A stretch of 11,374 nucleotides of DNA from Saccoglossus kowalevskii (lineage: Eukaryota > Hemichordata > Enteropneusta > Harrimaniidae). The position numbers and the translations under genes were made by a program. Below, one piece after another: positions 8,101-11,374 of this stretch (position 1 is its first letter; each line of letters starts with the position of its first letter). The stretch is from NCBI RefSeq assembly GCF_000003605.2, contig NW_003109099.1:101136-112509 (forward strand). The letters are read 5' to 3'. The notes below the pieces were generated by a model. That model was not told where the DNA came from. It searched no databases and saw only the letters and a program-made list of their open reading frames with translations.

Positions 8101-8897
8101 TAAATGCAGATTGTTGGCACTTGGTGTAGTAGTGACGGAATCTCAATATTATGTATAACTTTTTACAAAATGATAATCTGTTTCCATTTGTGATTGTAAT
8201 GCTCATGTATGTCTATTTAATGTCTAATCGCCATGGTGATGGCTGCCATGATGCACCATCTTTACCTTCACATAACAATATCTCTTGAACCTGGTGTGGA
8301 ATAAAAACTCTCCTGTCTAGATATTTAGCAAAAAGCTGTTTTTGTAGATGGCAGACTGGCTCTATAACAGCAACACACACAACGCACCATATGCACTGTT
8401 CTTCCATTCTTTTTTACCATCTTTTTTTATTTTCTACAACACCATTTTTAGCATCGACACACTGTCTTGGATTTCCTGTTAGTGGAGTGCACAGTATTAC
8501 CCCAGGTAAATAAAATCTTACAATAGTTTGCTTTGGCATTACTCTTGCCCAAATCTATTGGATAATGAGTCTAATTCCTTTGTAAGTTCATTCATTTTGT
8601 TCAGCAAAACTTTAGTGTCATTTTTGAAATATACTCTGAAATATAAATAAACTCGATATTCTTTTACATAATCATAATTTTTGTTGATATTGGCCATAAT
8701 TATTTTAGTTGAGAAGTTGTTGAGAAACCCCCTAAAAGATGTTTAACTCTCTTTTTTTAGACTCCATGGCTTTATGCTACACTTTTAATGGAAGCAAGAT
8801 GAATCATTTTTAGGTCTTACAGCAAACCCTGGATGCACAAGTACTCATACCACAAGATATAAATGTGGCGTGACAATTATATTATTTATGGTCATAC

Positions 8898-9023
8898 CTG
8901 GTAAAATTCTCTGTGCAACATTTTCCGCTAAATTCAACAATGGACCACTGCACGGCCAATCAGAATTAACTGCCATTCCCGCTTGCTTCGATAACAAATG
9001 TGCAGACAACAATCCACCAATCA
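8898..9023 (-). CDS. EDEM2: EDEM2 internal exon (GH47 domain, [11 protein letters not shown] to RILP)
   Basis: This 126-nt exon immediately precedes exon 371-582 in the transcript. On the minus strand the acceptor is a T-rich tract ending TATTCAG just above 9023, and the donor is G|GTATGA at 8897. The exon begins with two bases of a split codon (probably GTG, Val), has 41 full codons, and ends with the G of a split Ala codon completed by CT of the next exon. The reading is [15 protein letters not shown], then [15 protein letters not shown], then VAQRILP. The WPCSGPLL motif and the LLPAF-type junction are characteristic of EDEM2 as I remember the human protein, and [10 protein letters not shown] is the general GH47 signature following the FETxIR motif. 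The catalytic glutamate known from ER mannosidase I lies in that FETxIR motif, so it should be encoded by the exon further upstream, which is not in this window. The gene is therefore only partly seen here, but what is seen looks intact. Confidence 0.96.
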
Positions 9024-10749
9024 CTGAATAGTATTAAAAAAGTAGCAAGAAAAAACATAAATTATTAAACACTGACTGATTCAAGCAATTAGCAAATAAA
9101 ATTTCAACAAAACATCAGACATGCTAAGTAAGAATCATACAGTCCAAAACACAAATATATTCAACTAGGGGGATAATCAGCTGAATTATGAATATTAGAC
9201 TTCACCCTATGTTTAAGACAAAAAATACAAAGATTAATAGGTAGAGAGAATTTGACTATTAAAATTTGAACTAGCTGTCAACAATAAAAATATATGTTAA
9301 ATTATATGTAAAAAAACATAAATGATCTGTACTTAGACATTCTCTATTAAAGCTATAAAAAATGAATATATTGTCTGAAAGCTAGAGACTACATGACAGT
9401 ATACATTTTCATTATTCAACTGTCTTCATTTTTGAGTCATTTCAAAATTTTTTGTAATCAAATATCATTGAATTATATGAAATATACATAGTCTCACATA
9501 CATATATTGGCCGATATATCATTTTCTTGGCTCTGATGTCGACTTCGCCGAGTAAAGCTATTCATAATTACTGGTCGTCCATCTGCCCCAGCTTTTTTCA
9601 TTTTCGGTTGGTTCGAAATCTGGTATATATGTAACTCAGATTTGTTTGTTTCCTAATGATATCTTCAATTCTCTGATTTTGATGAATTTCTGTTTTTTTT
9701 GAAAACCACAAACACTGGCTAGTATCTTGAGTTATGATGCCAGGTGAATTATGAATAACAATACAATGTATATGCTAGTTAAATAGATCTACATTATAGC
9801 TATGTTTATTATAATACTATGATAAATAAAAAATAATTCAATTCCATGATTTGTGTACATAAATATTAAGTGACATATTAACATAACTGCTTTATTGACC
9901 ACTACTCCATGGATTGCAGATGATTAATGTAGACTAGAATTGACTGATCACTGATCTATCTTGTTACAGTGACAATGATGGATAGCCACTAACAGACTTA
10001 AACACACTAAAAATATAAGGTACTGACTTTTGCAAGTCAGATTTGAAGAAAAACTGCCTGACGTTTACAGGGACTCTAAGCAAATGAAACTTAGACTGTC
10101 TTTGTCTTGGACAATTTCAGCTTTTCTTAATGTACATTTTGAAAACTTTTGAAGACAAGTACATATGTAATTTGCATCTAGGTGTGATTGTAACAAGGAA
10201 TATAATCACATCTATTTTATATGCATAAACATGCATGTTAAGTGTAGATTATCACACCATAGAACCCATGCTGGGACTTACAGATTAATTTTAATAAAGT
10301 GCTAGGTTATGAAAATCAACACATATTGAGTTAAGTTAATTCCCTTCATAGCATGTAGCGGTTATTGCCAGGAACACTCATCTTGAACTTCTAACGCATG
10401 TGTAATCAGGTGTGAGCGAGTTCCCGATCACTCATCCTCAAATGAGATTACAGCTTCTTAATATTCAATTCACATCTAAACAAACTTTATGAATTGATAT
10501 GGAGGACTCATTCATCAGTGAACTTTCTTTGAAACAACTTCTAGCTGTCCTGCCTTTTTACACATGACCATCATGCAATTTCATATACTGATGCAAAAGT
10601 TTAATATGCACTGCCATAACCACTGAACAATATCTCTCTTTTAAAAGAGAGACCAACATCCATTATCCAAAAATTAAATAATCCATCACCTAGCTTCACC
10701 AATAACCTACCTTTCAACCTCTAACTACTGTCCCCTTATGAGGTCTTTA
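9024..10749 (-). other. EDEM2: EDEM2 upstream intron, mostly featureless
   Basis: This sequence lies 5' of exon 8898-9023 in the transcript. I searched the minus strand for the preceding EDEM2 coding segment (an FETxIR-like reading with a GT donor) and saw none, so the intron extends beyond the window. Small items only: a CTGACTT/AAGTCAG hairpin at 10023-10040, the 20-bp palindrome at 10633-10652, and GGTGTGAT at 10181-10188 with its inverse ATCACACC at 10251-10258. The patch at about 9515-9640 is less AT-rich and contains GGTTCGAAATC, resembling a pol III B box, but no matching A box is clear. Confidence 0.75.
10633..10652. repeat. Perfect 20-bp palindrome
   Basis: TCTCTCTTTTAAAAGAGAGA reads the same on both strands. 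No terminal repeats of a larger element were found beside it. Confidence 0.85.
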
Positions 10750-10771
10750 GGGTTTTTCATATGGTGGCTTC

Positions 10772-10783
10772 TGCGCATGCGCC
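10772..10783. promoter_or_regulatory. NRF1-like palindromic site, copy 1
   Basis: TGCGCATGCGCC contains the palindrome GCGCATGCGC, which matches the known NRF1 consensus (YGCGCAYGCGCR) except at the last base. It repeats at 11360-11371 inside the second copy of the 37-bp sequence. Binding is inferred from motif only. Confidence 0.35.
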
Positions 10784-11359
10784 AACCAAGCGCCGGTTTA
10801 TGAAATAAATTATCGTCAGCAGTCCCTGAGTGCCCAACCTTATTCTCTGTCTATCACTTCTTTGACTTAGCCTAGTTTTGACAGTTCATTTAAGTTATTT
10901 ATTTATGTTTAATACAGTTTTAAATGTGTCATCTTTTGTTACGTAACCTTTAGTGGCAGATTAAGCAATGTAATCTTTCCCCTCACTACCAGCTGTATAG
11001 CAACCAGCTTGTTTATTGGTATAGACAATTTCAAGCCAATGCCAAGACAGGAAAGATCATCAGCACCAGTGCTTGATTGTTTTTAAGCTAAACGTGTGTT
11101 TATCTTAGCTAGCGTGGCTAACACCTTGGCACTATATATTGCGGCATTACAGATTGAGAGTATTGGCTAGCTGGCTCGACACACACGGCAGGCGTTGTTT
11201 CCCAACCCACCCTCCCTTTTTGTTTACTTTATGCTTGTAGTTTTTATAGATTTAGTTTGTAGTTACAGATTTTGAGCTTTGTAGTTTATAGTTTTTGAGG
11301 TACTTTATTACCTCACAGGGATGTATCCTTCCATATGGGGTTTTTCATATGGTGGCTTC

Positions 11360-11371
11360 TGCGCATGCGCC
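11360..11371. promoter_or_regulatory. NRF1-like palindromic site, copy 2
   Basis: This motif is identical to that at 10772-10783, within the second copy of the 37-bp repeat and three bases from the window edge. Confidence 0.35.
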
Positions 11372-11374
11372 AAC

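Larger units (their letters stand above)
583..8897 (-). other. EDEM2: 8.3-kb intron of EDEM2 filled with repeats
   Basis: This intron joins the two EDEM2 exons: GTATGA donor at 8897, T-rich tract and AG acceptor at 584-583, phase 1. The translated junction LP|A|FNTPTG reads straight through the family sequence, so no further EDEM2 exon should lie inside. Its length of 8,315 bp is largely explained by mobile-element remnants listed separately. Stretches with nothing I can name: 583-1433, 2733-3242, 4444-4797, 5325-6354, 6621-6944, 7073-7546 and 8261-8897. Confidence 0.93.
10750..11374. repeat. 588-bp repeat unit (possible LTR, tandem unit or short retroelement), cut by the window edge
   Basis: A 37-bp sequence starting GGGTTTTTCATATGG and ending GCGCATGCGCCAAC occurs at 10750-10786 and again, identically, at 11338-11374, where the window ends. 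The offset is 588 bp. Just before each copy a related phrase occurs (TGAGGTCTTTA before the first, TGAGGTACTTTATT before the second), the first with an apparent deletion of about 30 bases. Between the copies are a TATA-like CACTATATATTG (about 11130-11141), CT-rich and TAGTTT-rich stretches, and a hairpin TGAGGTA/TACCTCA at 11296-11315. No coding frame or reverse transcriptase motif is visible. An LTR, a tandemly repeated unit or a small terminal-repeat retroelement would all fit. Confidence 0.55.

Noticed and set aside
8213-8407. 64-codon minus-strand open frame with a Cys/Val-rich start
   Set aside because: It has no recognised motif and overlaps the inverted repeat near 8231-8260. It is probably chance.
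10178-10262. 85-bp inverted repeat (GGTGTGAT…ATCACACC) resembling a microRNA precursor
   Set aside because: Only the outer 8-11 bases pair well. The inner arms do not form a continuous stem, so a precursor hairpin is not supported.

Overview
This is a window of animal nuclear DNA. It is AT-rich (roughly 30% GC by eye), has no bacterial-style gene packing and carries many short transposable-element remnants. The only host gene I can name with confidence is EDEM2, the ER degradation-enhancing alpha-mannosidase-like protein of glycosyl hydrolase family 47. It lies on the minus strand and shows two internal exons. The exon at 8898-9023 carries the [11 protein letters not shown] and WPCSGPLL region. 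The exon at 371-582 carries [24 protein letters not shown] and LSRLTGNP. Both are flanked by AG acceptors and GT donors, and they join in phase through a split alanine codon (G|CT) to give [13 protein letters not shown]. The window is therefore intron sequence on both sides of these exons, with one 8,315-bp intron (583-8897) between them.

The organism looks like an invertebrate, and the repeat style reminds me of molluscs or other marine lophotrochozoans. That is an impression, because the exons are too conserved to place the species by eye.

The large intron has apparently grown by insertion. From low to high coordinate it holds the following: a TTAA-flanked non-autonomous piggyBac-like element (1434-2732) filled with about six degenerate 120-185 bp repeats and ending in a microsatellite and a hairpin; a possible pair of plus-strand exons (3243-3494) of unknown identity; a partial MITE-like palindrome (about 3567-3723); a T-rich sequence resembling a non-LTR 3' end (3840-4050); a TA-flanked MITE (4231-4441); the 3' end of a minus-strand non-LTR retrotransposon, including the C-terminal tail of its reverse transcriptase (4798-5324); a slightly GC-richer patch with a GCATGCGCATGC palindrome (6355-6620); and two diverged direct copies of an unnamed repeat (6945-7072 and 7970-8100).

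The intron upstream of EDEM2 exon 8898-9023 (9024 to the right edge) is mostly featureless until 10750. There a 37-bp sequence containing an NRF1-like palindrome begins, and it recurs exactly 588 bp later at the window's right edge. This suggests an LTR, a tandem unit or a short retroelement cut off by the window.

I see no tRNA, rRNA, CRISPR array, operon or evident new multi-gene system. The items most worth checking are the piggyBac-like element with its internal repeats, the in-phase candidate plus-strand exons, and the 588-bp repeat.
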